Origin: Dryomyza anilis
Lineage: Eukaryota > Arthropoda > Insecta > Diptera > Dryomyzidae
Reading direction: 5' to 3'
Length of the DNA stretch: 64,000 nt
Assembly: GCA_951804985.1 (NCBI GenBank)
Contig: OX638134.1
Location: 5,952,001-6,016,000 of the forward strand
The notes beneath the pieces are model-generated. The model saw only the letters and a program-made list of their open reading frames with translations. It did not search any database and was not told the origin of the DNA. The position numbers and the translations under genes are program-made. Positions 24,095 through 35,884 of the stretch are shown in pieces (position 1 is the stretch's first letter; each line of letters opens with the position of its first letter).

Positions 24095-25235
24095 AGTTGA
24101 TTCAAATTCCATTTTAATCCCTTTCAAAGCTCTTTGCTCACTATCTACCATTTTTTCAATTTCGCATTTATTTAAGTAAATTTTATTCTTATAGATATCA
24201 TAATTCTTATGTCATATTTATTATTCCCATTTCATTATTCGTTTTTCATTATCTTCGTCATTTCGCATAAACTACCGCATCCACCGCACCTACCATAACA
24301 TGGTAGATTCGCAAAATACCCTGCAGAGTTTTCGCTCGAAACTGAAAAACACAGCCAAGCCATGCCAGGCGGCAGGCCAACCCAACTCGATACATGATGT
24401 CCAGACATAAACAATTATGGGACACAATCATATATAAACACTCTTCAGCCTTGTATGGCTCTGGTGCTACAAATAGAGCAGAAATTCAAAATCAATAGTC
24501 CAAGCTACATTACGAACGAACCCATTTGGTAGGTACATAAATTTGTGTTGACCGAAACCAGCCGCCTTCCCCCAGGCAACATCAAAATCAAAGGGGTTTC
24601 GTTTTGTAGGTTCCAATAAACTTTTGCTGTTGCTGCTTACACAGCATTTTTTGGTTTGGTTTTAGAGATGAATTTGGTATGGCATGGAGTTGTAGTTGGT
24701 GCCAACGAAGTGCTCCCTCCATAGGTTCTGCAACAACAAAAACATTCGGACATTTTCGGAATATACGATGGAGTAACTAACTGTTCGCCTGTTCGATAGA
24801 GTAACGAGTAGAATGATTAAGAGACGAATGATTGAGTGAAGCATGATTAAAAGTGGTAGCATTAGAGAAAAAGAGATAGAGAGATAATGGGAAAAAAGTA
24901 AAACAGTGAAAAAAGTGTTAATTAAAAGCCTGATGTTTTATAAAGCGTTGATGTAATGAAATTTATTTAATTAAGACTTTTTTTAATTAACTTAAATCTG
25001 ATTGGTGGAGCTATTTTTTTCTTTATCGAATTCTTAATTAAAAACTTATAACAACTTATAGTCTATCATAAATATTTGCGATAACCTTCAAAATTGCTAA
25101 TACTTTAATTTTTGTAGAAAGTTTCATATTAAACCATTTATCTAATCTGTTATAAAAGGTCGAGACAAAATTTATAAAAAAAAAAGTAAATAATATATTT
25201 CAAATTTAATTTTTCATTAAATTGAATACTCAAAA
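24095..25235. other. Unique island then AT-rich spacer, no gene seen
   Basis: 24.1-24.9 kb is GC-balanced unique sequence with a small GA-rich patch (about 24867-24888). A minus-strand frame of 66 codons has no motif. The rest is AT-rich. Confidence 0.45.
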
Positions 25236-25238
25236 TTC

Positions 25239-25378
25239 ATTGGCGCATTTTCATAGACAATTTAAAGCCAACTTTAAAATTAAAATCAGCTTATTTGACA
25301 ATTTTCACATAGAATAAAATGAAAAAGCTGATTTTAATTCTAAAGTCAACTTTAAATTGTCTATGAATATGCGCCAAT
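25239..25378. mobile_element. 140-bp foldback MITE (ATTGGCGCAT ends)
   Basis: The two arms, ATTGGCGCATTTTCATAGAC and its mirrored partner, stay complementary for about 55-60 bases, with both arms carrying AATTTAAAG and TAAAATCAGCTT. The central loop is about 25 bases. It is non-coding and inserted beside remnants of the 19-bp satellite. Confidence 0.85.
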
Positions 25379-25508
25379 ATTTCACTAAAAATTGAATTTT
25401 TTCAATAAAATGTTATATTTTTCACTAAAAATTAAATTTTCAAAAAAAAAAAATCACGGAATATGCAATGAAGTGTTTTTCAATAAGAGCGCTACAAAAT
25501 TTTTTTTC

Positions 25509-25742
25509 AAGGGTTTTCAACAGGGACGCTACAAAAGTAAAGCGACAGGGACAGCAAACGACGCCATATTTCTTGCCGCTCTTTTGACATTTCTCTTCAG
25601 TAAGGTTTGCCATTTCATGATGGAAAGATATACGAGTCAACAACGAGTCCAAATTATTAAAATTTACTACCGAAATTCAAATTCGTATATATTTCCATCA
25701 TGAAATGGCAAACCTTACTGAAGAGAAATGTCAAAACCCTTT
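25509..25742 (+). mobile_element. Snap-back element carrying the start of a DUF4817-type transposase
   Basis: The ends AAGGGTTTT and AAAACCCTT are short inverted repeats. Inside, the arm GACATTTCTCTTCAGTAAGG (about 25587-25636) is repeated almost perfectly in inverse at about 25680-25733. Between them, from the ATG at 25619, an open frame encodes MMERYTSQQRVQIIKIYYRN. This matches the conserved N-terminal helix-turn-helix start (DUF4817) seen in many insect mariner-like transposases. The frame then runs into the inverted arm. The element therefore looks like a deletion derivative: 5' leader and first ~20 codons of an autonomous transposon, then an inverted copy of its own leader. Confidence 0.7.
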
Positions 25743-25849
25743 ATTTCACTAAAAACCCTTTATTTCACTAAAGTAAATTAAAAATATAAATCAAGCTGAT
25801 AAATGGAAGGTTTTGGAAATTCTATAACAGATTGTTAAATGTTGTGAAG

Positions 25850-26490
25850 TTTTAAAGGAAGATGTTCGGCATTTCTTTTGAGAATGGGCAGAAAATAGAC
25901 AGCTTTTGATTTAAACTCTGCCATTGAATGTTTTAAACTGGAACAGTCAAAATATACGGTAGATAATAGACGGTAAAAAATAGGCGGTAAATAAACACAT
26001 CAGATTTCAAGCGGAAAATCAACAGATTTTTGTTCGGTTTTCAGCAGACAAAAATGGAATTTGTATCAGAAACCTCACATTTATCTGCCATAGAAAAAGC
26101 AACAGACGGCATCCAACGGTAGTTTATAAAAAGGTGAAAAAATATAGAGGTAGATAAAAAGAATGTAAGTATTCGGATTGCGTGCCTGCCAAAAATCTTC
26201 TGTTAATTTTGCATAGACTGGTTGTCAAATGAAAGACAACTGACATCCTATATTCTGTCGAATAACTGCTACGCCTTTTTCAATAAACTTGCAATAAAAA
26301 TTTCACAAATCTGCCGTGGCACGTAAACATTTTTTTAACATACCGATTACTTACCTAAAATCTGCTTTTTTGATTAAAAACAAACTACATGCAGTGCACT
26401 ACGTAAAATCTGCCAGAATACTCTGTTTTTGTCAGAATTCTGCCGATATACTGCCAGTAACCTGTCGAATAAAAAATATGCAACAAGTTT
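25850..26490 (+). repeat. Dispersed satellite-like repeat, block C
   Basis: Shares with the 56-58 kb block a GAGAATGGGCAGAAAATAGACAG-type motif, TTTTGATTTAAACTCTGCC, ACGGTAGATAA followed by GGCGG, and CTGCCGTGGCACGTAAAC. It is degenerate, in the same orientation as the 56-kb block, and lies between two 19-bp satellite zones. Confidence 0.65.
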
Positions 26491-26649
26491 CAATACCAAA
26501 AATGATTTAAAAGAAATATAAGAAAAATATATATACAAAATATAATAAAAAAATATATATAAATAAAATAAAAAATAAATAAAATTATTAAAACTAATAA
26601 AAATTTATTTAAAAAAATGATTGAAAAATTTGAATTTGAAACAAAAAAT

Positions 26650-27600
26650 TTGAAACAAAAAAATTCACTAAAATTCAAATTTTTAACTAAAAATTTAATT
26701 TTTCACTAAAAATTCACTTTTTAACTAAAAATTCAATTTTTCACTAAAAATTCAATTTTTCACTAAAAATTCAATTTTTCACTAAAAATTCAATTTTTCA
26801 CTAAAAATTCAATTTTTCACTAAAAAATTCAATTTTTCACTAAAAATACAATTAATTTTTAACTAAAAATTCAATTTTTAACTAAAAATTAAATTTTTCA
26901 CTAAAAATTCAATTTTTAACTAAAAACACAATTTTTAAATAAAATTCAATTTTTAAATAAAAATTCAATTTTTAAATAAAAATTCAATTTTTAACTAAAA
27001 ATTCAATTTTTAACTAAAAATTCAATTTTTAACTAAAAATTCAATTTTTAACTAAAAACTCCATTTTTCACAAAAAATTCAATTTTTCACAAAAAATTCA
27101 ATTTTTCACAAAAAATTCAATTTTTCACAAAAAATTCAATTTTTCACAAAAAATTCCATTTTTCACAAAAAATTCAATTTTTCACAAAAAATTCAATTTT
27201 TCACAAAAAATTCGATTTTTAACTAAAATCTCAATTTTTCACAAAAAATTCAATTTTTCACAAAAAAAAATCAATTTTTTAACAAAAAAATTCAATTTTT
27301 CACCAAAAATTAAATTGTTAACTAAAAATTCAATTTTTAATTAAAGTTCCATTTTTACTTAAAATTTCAAATTATCACTAAAAAAAAAATTTAATTTATC
27401 ACTAATAATTTAATTTATCACTAATAATTTAATTCTTCACTAAAAATTCAATTTATCACTAAAAATTTAATTTTGCATTAAAATTTAAATTTTTAACTAA
27501 AATCTCAATTGTTCACAAATAATTCAATTTTTAACTAAAAGTTCACTTTTTCACTAAAAATTTCACTAAAAATACAAATTTGAACTGAAAACTAAAAACT
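26650..27600 (+). repeat. 19-bp palindromic satellite, block 2
   Basis: Same unit as block 1, with sub-variants arranged in runs: TTTTTCACTAAAAATTCAA (about 26750-26840), TTTTTAACTAAAAATTCAA (about 26980-27050) and TTTTTCACAAAAAATTCAA (about 27070-27220). Local runs of one variant indicate recent local expansion. Confidence 0.93.
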
Positions 27601-27689
27601 AAATTTTATTTGAAAATTGAATTAAATCCCTAACAATTCAAATTTGGTTTAAAATTCAAAAAAATATAAAACTTTGTTTTTAAAATCTT

Positions 27690-28690
27690 TAAACATTTTA
27701 AAGATTCATTTTGCGTTGGCAACTTTGTTATTTAAGTTGTTGCCTTTAACCTTGAGCACCTCCGAAAATGCACTCGTGGTGAATCGTGGCCACCGTAGCG
27801 CATAAAATTTAATCCAATTTGAATGCTCACTTGCGCCACTTGCGAGTATTGCTCATTGATGATGACGTTGAGTTGATGCTCGTTGTGTTGCTCAACATGT
27901 TGAAAGCAGCGCAGCGCCTCAAAAAGTGTTTTATGCATTGGCGTACTCTCTCTCTATCTCTCTTGTGAATGATATACAAGACACGCCTTCTCTCCGTCGA
28001 AGGGTTGGGTGTGTGTTCAGTGCGCAACATCAAAGAACAAAAATGGTCTCTGCTGCTGCGATGGCTCTTAATGTTTCAATGCCAACATGTTTCTAGCAAC
28101 ATTGCGCGACGCTTTGCGTGGACACACGAATTTATATGATGGACTATGGTATGAAGTACATGTATGTGTTGTTTTTGTTATCGTTTTTTTATATTTTAAA
28201 CAACAATTTTAATAGAGAGCCAACGTTGCTGGTTGTGCGCAAGATAACATTTTGGCTGATGCTGCTTCTACTGTTGCTGTTGTTGTTCTGTTTGTTGGCT
28301 CCTGCTGTTGCTCGTTGACGTTGACACGGGCAGCAGCGCGAGCGGCAGTCAATGGAGTCCATTTTGAGTTTATTGTTTGATGATTCGAGCTGCTGCTGCT
28401 GCAGCTTTTGTTGTTGCATGTGTGTGATACCAATACTTGCAGTGAGTCGTCCGACTACTGACTCGTCGCATGTCATATACGAACAATGTTCGTTGTATTT
28501 GTTTCATGTGCAACATTCGTAGTGGCAGCAGGAAGGAGTAGATGTCGTCGTCGTCATTGTTGTTGGATGTCACAGGCTGATCAACGCAAGCTTTTCGCTG
28601 CTTTTAATTTATTTTTTTTGTTGTTTAGTTTTTATTTTGGCGGCTGGTTGCCTCGCTGTTGATTGTGGGAGGCTGCTACTGCTCTTTCTA
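27690..28690. promoter_or_regulatory. Unique GC-balanced island with GA-repeat tract; candidate regulatory region
   Basis: About 1 kb of complex sequence between AT-rich repeats. It holds a CT/GA tract (CTCTCTCTCTATCTCTCTT, about 27946-27965) and several CAG/CTG-type runs (for example about 28385-28405). Minus-strand Gln/Asn/Ser-rich frames of up to 95 codons (28189-28476) could be chance products of the triplet runs. No domain is recognisable. A regulatory or untranslated-exon role is inference from complexity only. Confidence 0.3.
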
Positions 28691-28699
28691 CTCAAACCA

Positions 28700-29310
28700 G
28701 CATAAATAGATTTTCGTTTATTTGGCGCTTTTTTATTTTTATTTTTTTATTTTTATTTTTTTTTTTGTGCTTTTTACGGTTTTTTGTTCTGCGCAAAATG
28801 AAAAGGTTAAAGAAGTGCGAAAAAGATGGCTGCCTCTTTAGCCACATAGACAGCAGTTAATGTTTTATTTTTTGTTTTATTTTTTGTTTTATTTTTATGT
28901 TTTTTATTTTATTTTGTCATTTTTCTATATCTTTTTTTTATTATTTTTTCTGCTATATTAAAAATGTGTTTATTTGAATTTGTTTCATATATAATGTGAT
29001 TTGATGTAGTGCCCTACAACAGTGGCAACAACATATTAATGAACTCGCATCAGCAAAAACTTTTTTAATTTTTTTTTATTGCTTTTCATATGCGGCACAG
29101 ATATTTCTCAATTATGTCGTTAATATTTTTTAATATTCAATTATATCAAACTAGGATCCATGCTAAGGACCTTTTTTTATTGTAGTAACAAAATGTAGTA
29201 AACTTGCAATAACAATAAATAATATTCAATCTCAAATAATGTTTCTAAAAAATCATTAATTCCTACCAGGACTATTCTTCCCCTGACAATTTTTTCTCGA
29301 GAATGTTTTT
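28700..29310. other. T-rich low-complexity sequence, no gene seen
   Basis: Long T runs with TTTTATTTTTTGTTTTATTTT-type repeats to about 28950, then AT-rich unique DNA. No coding or mobile sequence is recognised. Confidence 0.5.
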
Positions 29311-29315
29311 TTCGA

Positions 29316-29960
29316 GAATTGGGTAATTATCAAATCGACAGGGTTTTAAATTTTTTTCTTCGATTTTCGTGAATTTTAGTTTATGGCTTTGAATATATAA
29401 TATAAAAATATAAGTTGATTTTTTTTTCGAAATTCGAAAATTTCACAAAATTATGATGCTTCAAAAAAACACAACTTTTTCTTATAGAGCTAACTTCGAA
29501 AGCCATTATCTAGGTCAATAATGTTGCTAAATGGATATATTTAGTGTCTATTATGATAACAATTGAATGTAGTTTTTGATTCTGGTAACATTATTTTTTT
29601 ATAATTCGACTTATAATTATTAAATTATTGTTAAGTTTTCGAACTCGAATTTCGCAAAAACAGCTATTTTGATTTGGCTCAATTTTTTTTCCAAAATTAG
29701 TTCTATTTTTTATAAATATTCTGTCTGAAATTTGGAGAGGTGTTTTTTTATATAAGGGAGAAATAATTTTTTGTAGTGCAATTAACGTAAAAACTTTTTT
29801 GAGCTCTTTAAACTTTATTCATCATAATTTTGTGACAGTTTCGAATTTCGAAAAAAAACAACATATTTTTTTATATATTCAAAGTAAAAAACTAAACTTC
29901 ACGAAAATCGAAGAAAAAAATTTAAATGTGATGAGGAATTACCAAATTATTTCTTCTCAG
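29316..29960. mobile_element. Foldback element with ~145-bp inverted arms
   Basis: The left arm (about 29316-29460) contains TTTTTTTCTTCGATTTTCGT, TTGAATATATAA, TTCGAAATTCGAAA and CACAAAATTATGATG. The right arm (about 29815-29960) carries the same landmarks in inverse order and orientation. The roughly 350-bp centre is not self-complementary. There is no coding capacity, and it looks like an old foldback or MITE. Confidence 0.75.
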
Positions 29961-30076
29961 AGATAATTCTTTTTTATACAATTCTTCCCCAAGATTTTAC
30001 CCAGAAACAATTCTTAACCGGCCAAATTTTTACCGGACAATTCTTTCTTTGGAACTCAAACTTTGGAACTAATGTA

Positions 30077-30210
30077 CACCCAGAAAAAAATACTATATAA
30101 ATAATAGTTTTTTACTATTAAAAATAGCTAATAGGATAAATTATTATTTTAATCAATAATTGTCCTATTGACCAATTTTAATGGGATTTGAGGGAATTTT
30201 TTTCTGGGTG
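30077..30210 (+). mobile_element. CACCCAG MITE, copy B (134 bp, internally deleted)
   Basis: Flanked by TA on both sides (30075-30076 and 30211-30212). Terminal repeats CACCCAGAAAAAAA/TTTTTTTCTGGGTG are intact. About 85 bases of the interior present in the other copies are missing. TA duplication is typical of Tc1/mariner-mobilised elements. Confidence 0.9.
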
Positions 30211-30214
30211 TACA

Positions 30215-31005
30215 TTTCACATTAGTGCTCTTCATTTTTTCCTTAATACTTTATGTTATTTAAAATGATCAATTTTAAACTGTATATATTAGAGATGTTG
30301 ATAGATCTCGTTAGATAGATTTACTATTAACTTTGCTGGCGATTTAAATCCGTGGTTCGGATAACACTGAAACTAAAACTAGAGCCATTGTCTATTCACG
30401 GGAACTATAAACTTTATTAATAACAAAAGACCTTAAAAAATATACATATATGGGAATCCAAACTATTTTTTCATTATCTGAAACTGCAATAAATGAAATA
30501 TCGGTTTCGAAAACTGCTATTTTTATTTCAGATATAAATTTATTTCAATGTCCGAGTCTACATTTTCGCCGGGAAAATGAAAATACATTTTTTGGAATGA
30601 AAATCGCATTTTTTATGATGCTTTTAGGTGGATATTGAGACAAAATCTGCCTATTACCTGTCAGTAGTGTGAAAGCAAAATTGTAGGGGAAATGGCAGGC
30701 AAAGGTGGAGTACAGAGAAAACAATAATCGATGTGATTTGCTTCCAAAAATATACCAATCAGTGATGATAAGTTCGATACAATTGTACTGATTTCAGTAC
30801 ATTTACATCTCAAAAGAACGTTCCTACTACGGAGACATTTTCGGATCAATTTATCTGGCAATGAAAATTTGATTTTATGTACGAAAATGATCAGAGCAAC
30901 TCCTCAACTATTAATCAGATTATGAAAACTGCAGTGTAAATCTATGGGAAAATAATATGAATCGGTTCTAGTTCTGTCCCTTTATATAAAACCAATCGGC
31001 AACTT
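30215..31005. other. Unique AT-rich sequence, no gene seen
   Basis: Frames of 62 and 66 codons occur without motifs. No repeats were noted apart from the flanking elements. Confidence 0.4.
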
Positions 31006-31007
31006 TA

Positions 31008-31104
31008 CCCTTCAGACATATCACTGAACTGGTCTTCTATTGAAGTTTTTGATTCTGTTTAAAATTCTTCAATTGAAGACCAGTTCAGTGATAGGTCTAA
31101 AGGG
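31008..31104. repeat. 97-bp inverted repeat (hairpin)
   Basis: The arm ATCACTGAACTGGTCTTC is mirrored by GAAGACCAGTTCAGTGAT. The complementarity extends to about 38 bases per arm with a loop of about 20 bases. It could be a small foldback element or a transcribed hairpin. Confidence 0.8.
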
Positions 31105-31769
31105 GTGCATGAGTCCTTATTCAACTCTTCCTATGACAATGCCATGTTGTAGCTACAATTTCAAAATTAAGACGGGCCTGTGGCCAGTATCTAGCATTAT
31201 TGCATTTTTATTAGAAAGCTTGATAATATTAAAAAATGCTTGATAATATTAAAAAAAGCTTGATAATATTAAAGAATATTAAATTTTTTTAAATTTTCTG
31301 CAATAACTTCAAAACAAATGAAAATTCATTGAACAACTTATATTAATGATAATAAAATATGCAAAATTACATAATCTCGAAGAAAGACTATCTCGAAATA
31401 CAAAAATTCAGTACATTTTTTCCAATTTGGTACTATTATTTTATTGATTCAGTACTAATTATAAAAACATAAATATCTACACTGATACCAATTAAAGTCT
31501 TTGCATAAATAGCAAACTATTTAATTGGTATGTTCGACGTTTTAAAAGTATTTTTATTATCTTCACAATCTTTATAATTCTCATTCAGTTAATTAAAAAC
31601 GAATGTTATAAATTCCTGTGAAAGTACATAACATATACGTTTCTGATGATGAAATTGGAAACATAATTTAATATGCACCACTTTTGACGACACACTTAGA
31701 GGATGATCAAGCTCTAGAAGTGTATATCATGGCATATTCCAAATGGGAATAATATGCAAGCAATCAAAC

Positions 31770-32080
31770 GCGCAAAAATTTCATCATTTACTTGTTGGCC
31801 GGCGTTCATTCGCTGCAAGCTCGCATCGTGACGCCGCTCAGTGTCGTGTGGTCAGCAACGGCGATTGTTAGTGCAATTAATTCAATAGTCGTTTCAGCAA
31901 ATAATTTAATTGTATTGATGTAATTTTTTGTTCATTTTCTGTTAATTTATTAATTAATATGATTAAATATTTATAATAATAAATAAGGATCGAGAAAATG
32001 GTAGAGACCTGCCTGTCAGTAAAGACAAATGAGGAGCTCATTTCCAAAACGTGCTATATGAAACGAACTCAGTTTTGAGT
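31770..32080 (+). promoter_or_regulatory. GC-rich island resembling a promoter or retroelement 5' end
   Basis: An abrupt GC-rich patch (31797-31865) includes GCCGCTCAGTGTCGTGTGGT, with a TCAGTG initiator-like core near 31837. An AT-rich leader and an ATG at 31998 open only a 26-codon frame. The final part (about 32025-32060, GAGGAGCTCATT and CAAAACGTGC) recurs in inverted orientation at about 33726-33762. This may be the 5' end of an unrecognised element whose other end lies at 33.76 kb. The promoter role is uncertain. Confidence 0.25.
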
Positions 32081-32851
32081 AAAAGCCGAATTACTGTTAC
32101 ATTATGATAGAGTCAAATTTGAACCAACGTGTTTTTTTACACTTTTGATCTTTGTCATATCCTTAGTATATTCAAGTTTTTAAATTAATCGTTTTTGAAC
32201 CGTATATATGTTAATAAATGCTTTAAAAATTGAAATAGCATGTTTTGGAAATGAAATCTCACATAGCATTTTTTTGGAAATAACATTTTTAAAAGACAGC
32301 ACTTTTTGAAATTAAAAACTATTTTATTCTGCGTTTGGTTCATGTTTTTTTAATTAGAATAAAGTTAATTTTTTGGATAGTGTTATTTCCACATGAATAT
32401 TAAAGTCTTTAGTAATATTATTGACCAACATTTTTCATTGACCATGCTTTTAATAGTTTGAATGTAATTTATTTGCTGCTTGTTCATTAACAGAGTATTT
32501 CCAATATATGTTTCACGAAATCTTATTTGATTTCAACTAGGCTTCATTCCTAGTACCTTTGAATCTGATATTTTGAATGTTTCTTAAATTAGAACAACCG
32601 TGTTTGTCAGATTTTGCCAAACAAGGAGTGGAATGTGTCCAGAAAGGCTTTTAGTGCAACATATTTTTATTCTTAAAAAAAAACATTTCTTTCAATATTT
32701 TGACTCCAAGCTAGCCTACAGAAGGATTTTTTCTCTTTGGAGTACAAGTTTTTATTTTTTTTTTTGTTTTCAATGTTCTCATCAATTTCCAAGAACAAAT
32801 CTTAATTTTTGGCTTATAGTGCAGTGTTGTTTTTGTTCTGATTATATAGAA

Positions 32852-33152
32852 GTAGCCGCGGTAGCTCAGTGGTTAGTGCGTTGGACTGCGAGCCGAAAGG
32901 TCCCCGGTTCAAGCCTGGACTGGGTCTAACAACATCTTTTCATAGAAACATTTTTCTATACCGCGCTACCTCTCGGCAGTAAATGGCAAACCTAAGAGAG
33001 TAAAACATTGCCTATGAAAAGCTCTCACCCGCCGTTCGGATTCGGCAATTACTGTAGGTCCCACCACTTTGAGTAAAAATATAACACGCACAGCTCAAAA
33101 TGGTGAGAGAGCTCGACCGGAGTCCAATACAGGACTGTAGCGCCAAACTATT
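32852..33152 (+). mobile_element. tRNA-derived SINE, copy 2, with target-site duplication
   Basis: The 301-bp element is flanked by an 11-bp direct duplication ATTATATAGAA (32841-32851 and 33153-33163), the mark of LINE-assisted retrotransposition. A box TAGCTCAGTGGT is at 32862-32873 and B box GGTTCAAGCC at 32906-32915. The body includes CTCTCGGCAGTAAATGGCAA, CACCCGCCGTTCGG and CTCAAAATGGTGAGAGAGCT, and it ends GCGCCAAACTATT. It is the most complete copy in the window. Confidence 0.93.
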
Positions 33153-33356
33153 ATTATATAGAAAAAAAGTTATTTTTTAAAGATGTTCAGATTTAATTTT
33201 GGCTTTATAATTATCATTTTGGGTGTAACTCTAAATGTACGACGCAATTTCATTACATCCTCTGTCAGACTGATATTCTGTCCATCGGGGCGATATTGGT
33301 TACATGTATAAAGATTGCAAATATATAGAACCATATTTGCACTTCACTATTTTAAA

Positions 33357-33600
33357 ATAGAATAGGTATGTGGTATCTTACTTTGATTATAATACGTTTT
33401 CGTTCTATAGCACGTTTTGGAATACAAACAAATGTTTTGGAAATTACATTTTCGAAGAATAAAACGTTTTGGAATCGAATAGGTATGTGGTAGCTTACTT
33501 TGATTATAATACGTTTTCGTTTTATAGCACGTTTTGGAATACAAATAGAATGTTTTGGAAATTACATTTTCGAAGAATAGAATGTTTTGGAAATAAAGTA
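33357..33600. repeat. 117-bp tandem duplication
   Basis: The segment beginning AATAGGTATGTGGTA at 33361 is repeated at 33478 with only a few changes, including CTTTGATTATAATACGTTTT and TTTTGGAAATTACATTTTCG. Smaller TTTTGGAA motifs recur around it (32.2-33.6 kb). Confidence 0.88.
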
Positions 33601-34108
33601 TTATTTTAAAGTCAAATAATTTTGCAAATGGTCTACTTAGAGAGCTGATTTAATTTTTTACTGATTCAATATCTAAGAACGTACAAAAGTACATAAATAA
33701 CTTTTTTTCGATTTTTGACTGGATGGCACGTTTTGCTAATGAGCTCCTCAATTGTCGCTGAAAAATTACACAACTCCCTTCACAAATATGTAGAATTGTC
33801 ACTTTGAAAAATGGTTTTCAATAATTTTGTCGTTATCACGATTTTTGAATACAGCGGTAAATTTTACTAGTTTTACTGGGGGATACACAGTACCGCGATT
33901 CGAAAGGCAATGCTATACGAAAGTCAATTCTATTCGAAGAACAAAGCGTTACGAAGGCAAAATCACACAATCTAACGGAATTACAAAGGTAGCCGTGTTG
34001 TTACTTTATGTGTTTTAATACGAAAGTTCTAAATTTGAAGGCGAAAGTCACACTATCAAAATACCATTTATTAGAATGCGAGTATTATCATTTTCGAATC
34101 GTGTTACA

Positions 34109-34421
34109 CACAGAAAAAATAATCGAAGTAAATATAGCAAATGATATGAATTTCATTCATTAATCAATCCAGCAATTAAATTCACTAATTTAATGAAAAC
34201 ATTTGCTATTCTTCGTAATATTACAATTTAGTCGGCGCAGTTTAAGCAAATATAATTGCTGAAACTGCACCGACTAATTAATTTGTTGCATTGACGTACA
34301 AATATTCATATTAGCAAACGGAGTTGCTGATTTTCATTAAATTAGTGAATTTCATTGTTGGATTGATTAATTAATGCAATTAATATCGGTTGCTATATTT
34401 ACGTCGATTTTTTTTTCTGTG
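34109..34421. mobile_element. Palindromic MITE, 313 bp (CACAGAAAAAATAATCG ends)
   Basis: Almost the whole element folds on itself. The left GTAAATATAGCAA, TTAATCAATCCA, AAATTCACTAATTTAATGAAAA and TAGTCGGCGCAGTTT are each mirrored in the right half. The centre is at about 34250. The end sequence CACAGAAAAA resembles the 19.6-kb family but the interior differs. No coding sequence. Confidence 0.85.
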
Positions 34422-34429
34422 CAGAATAA

Positions 34430-35880
34430 CTCGCTTGATTTCACAAACATATATATGTCACAAAAATCTATAATATTTGAAATAAGTACTTATGTACAAA
34501 GTGAAATACTTTTTTAATACTTATTTTTACTCAAAAATAACAAAATTTGTAACATCAGTTTTGACAAAATACTAAAGTGTTTTGAAAATCACAATTATAT
34601 AGAATTTTTCAAATACCAAAATATCCCAATATATTTCCCCATTAAATATCCAGAACAAAACTGCAATATTTGCACAGAATTAAATGCTACCCGTGCTACT
34701 TACTGCTGCGGCACTTTAGCACTTTATGACATACGAATGAATACAATAGACGACTGAAATTCGGCATAAATACCATTAAATCGGGTTATTTATGGGCTTT
34801 TAATTTAATAGGCTGGGATTGGCATTGAGAATCCACCAAATGGATGACGGCCTGCGTTAAATGAAGAGAGCATACAAAAATTGAAAAGCGCAAAAGGCAA
34901 AACTTACACAAAAAGACCCCGACTCAGTAAGTACAGGACGCGGACCCATTTAAAACGGGGCAACACACACACATGATATGCTTCATATGTGATGATTCGG
35001 ATTTGGCAGCCACATTTAGAGTCTTTTAATGTTAGGGGTTGGATTTAATAAAGCGAATTTTATGCATGTTTTACAGAAGTCAATGTTTGATATTAATACG
35101 ACGTATGTGGTGAAGAGGAAAATGAAAATTATGGACGGAAAAAAATGCAGCATTCAATTTGAAAAAATATTAAAAATTGAAAAACGCTATCAATACGAAG
35201 TATCAATAAACTCTATCTGTAGAGTAACCATCCACGAAAAAACTGTATCTTTTTTAATGCTCTTTGCAGTAAGAAGAGGGTCGCGCATTAAAATAAAATA
35301 AAAAGAATTTCGCAATTTATGTGCGCAAAAATCATAACAGTAAATTTCACAGCGGTACCGGGTTGGTGGTGATTCTGGGTGACGAAAAAAAAAACAAAAA
35401 TAATAACACGTTTTTCTGCAATAAATGACAAAAATTCGCAAAACTCCATGAATTGCTACATGTTTTCATAACGCTTCAGTTGTTTTTAATTTGTTTTTTC
35501 TATTTGTCTTTTTTGTTTCCTTTATTATAAAAATATCATAAAGATCATTTGTACGGTAAGTATTACCGTTCCTCCCCATTTGCCCGCACACCATCCTTAT
35601 TATAATCAGTTAATCAGATCGAGCTATGTTTTGTGTCCTTTTGTATTGTGCTGCTCACTTTAAGTAAAGTCAATTGGAAAATTAATTTCCCCTAATTTAA
35701 AAAGCATAAAATATAAAAGGTGATGAAGGACTGACAGCCAACTGAAAGCAGGACAAAGTCGTAGAATGTGCAGGACAAAGTCGTAGAATGTGCAGGACAA
35801 AGTCGTAGATTGTCGAAAGCAGGTAAACGATGCGATGAGGATGTTTGAATGGAATTGTGGACAAATTGTATAGAGACACT
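34430..35880. other. Mostly unique sequence with a 22-bp triple repeat
   Basis: At 35750-35815 a 22-bp unit (AGGACAAAGTCGTAGAATGT plus two bases) is repeated three times. A 90-codon plus-strand frame (35029-35301) overlaps a minus-strand frame and has no motif. CACACACACA occurs at about 34964. No gene can be supported. Confidence 0.45.
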
Positions 35881-35884
35881 GAAA

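Noticed and set aside
28189..28476. Minus-strand Gln/Asn/Ser-rich frame of 95 codons
   Set aside because: Composition follows CAG/CTG and AAC runs; overlapping frames are equally open and there is no domain or splice evidence.
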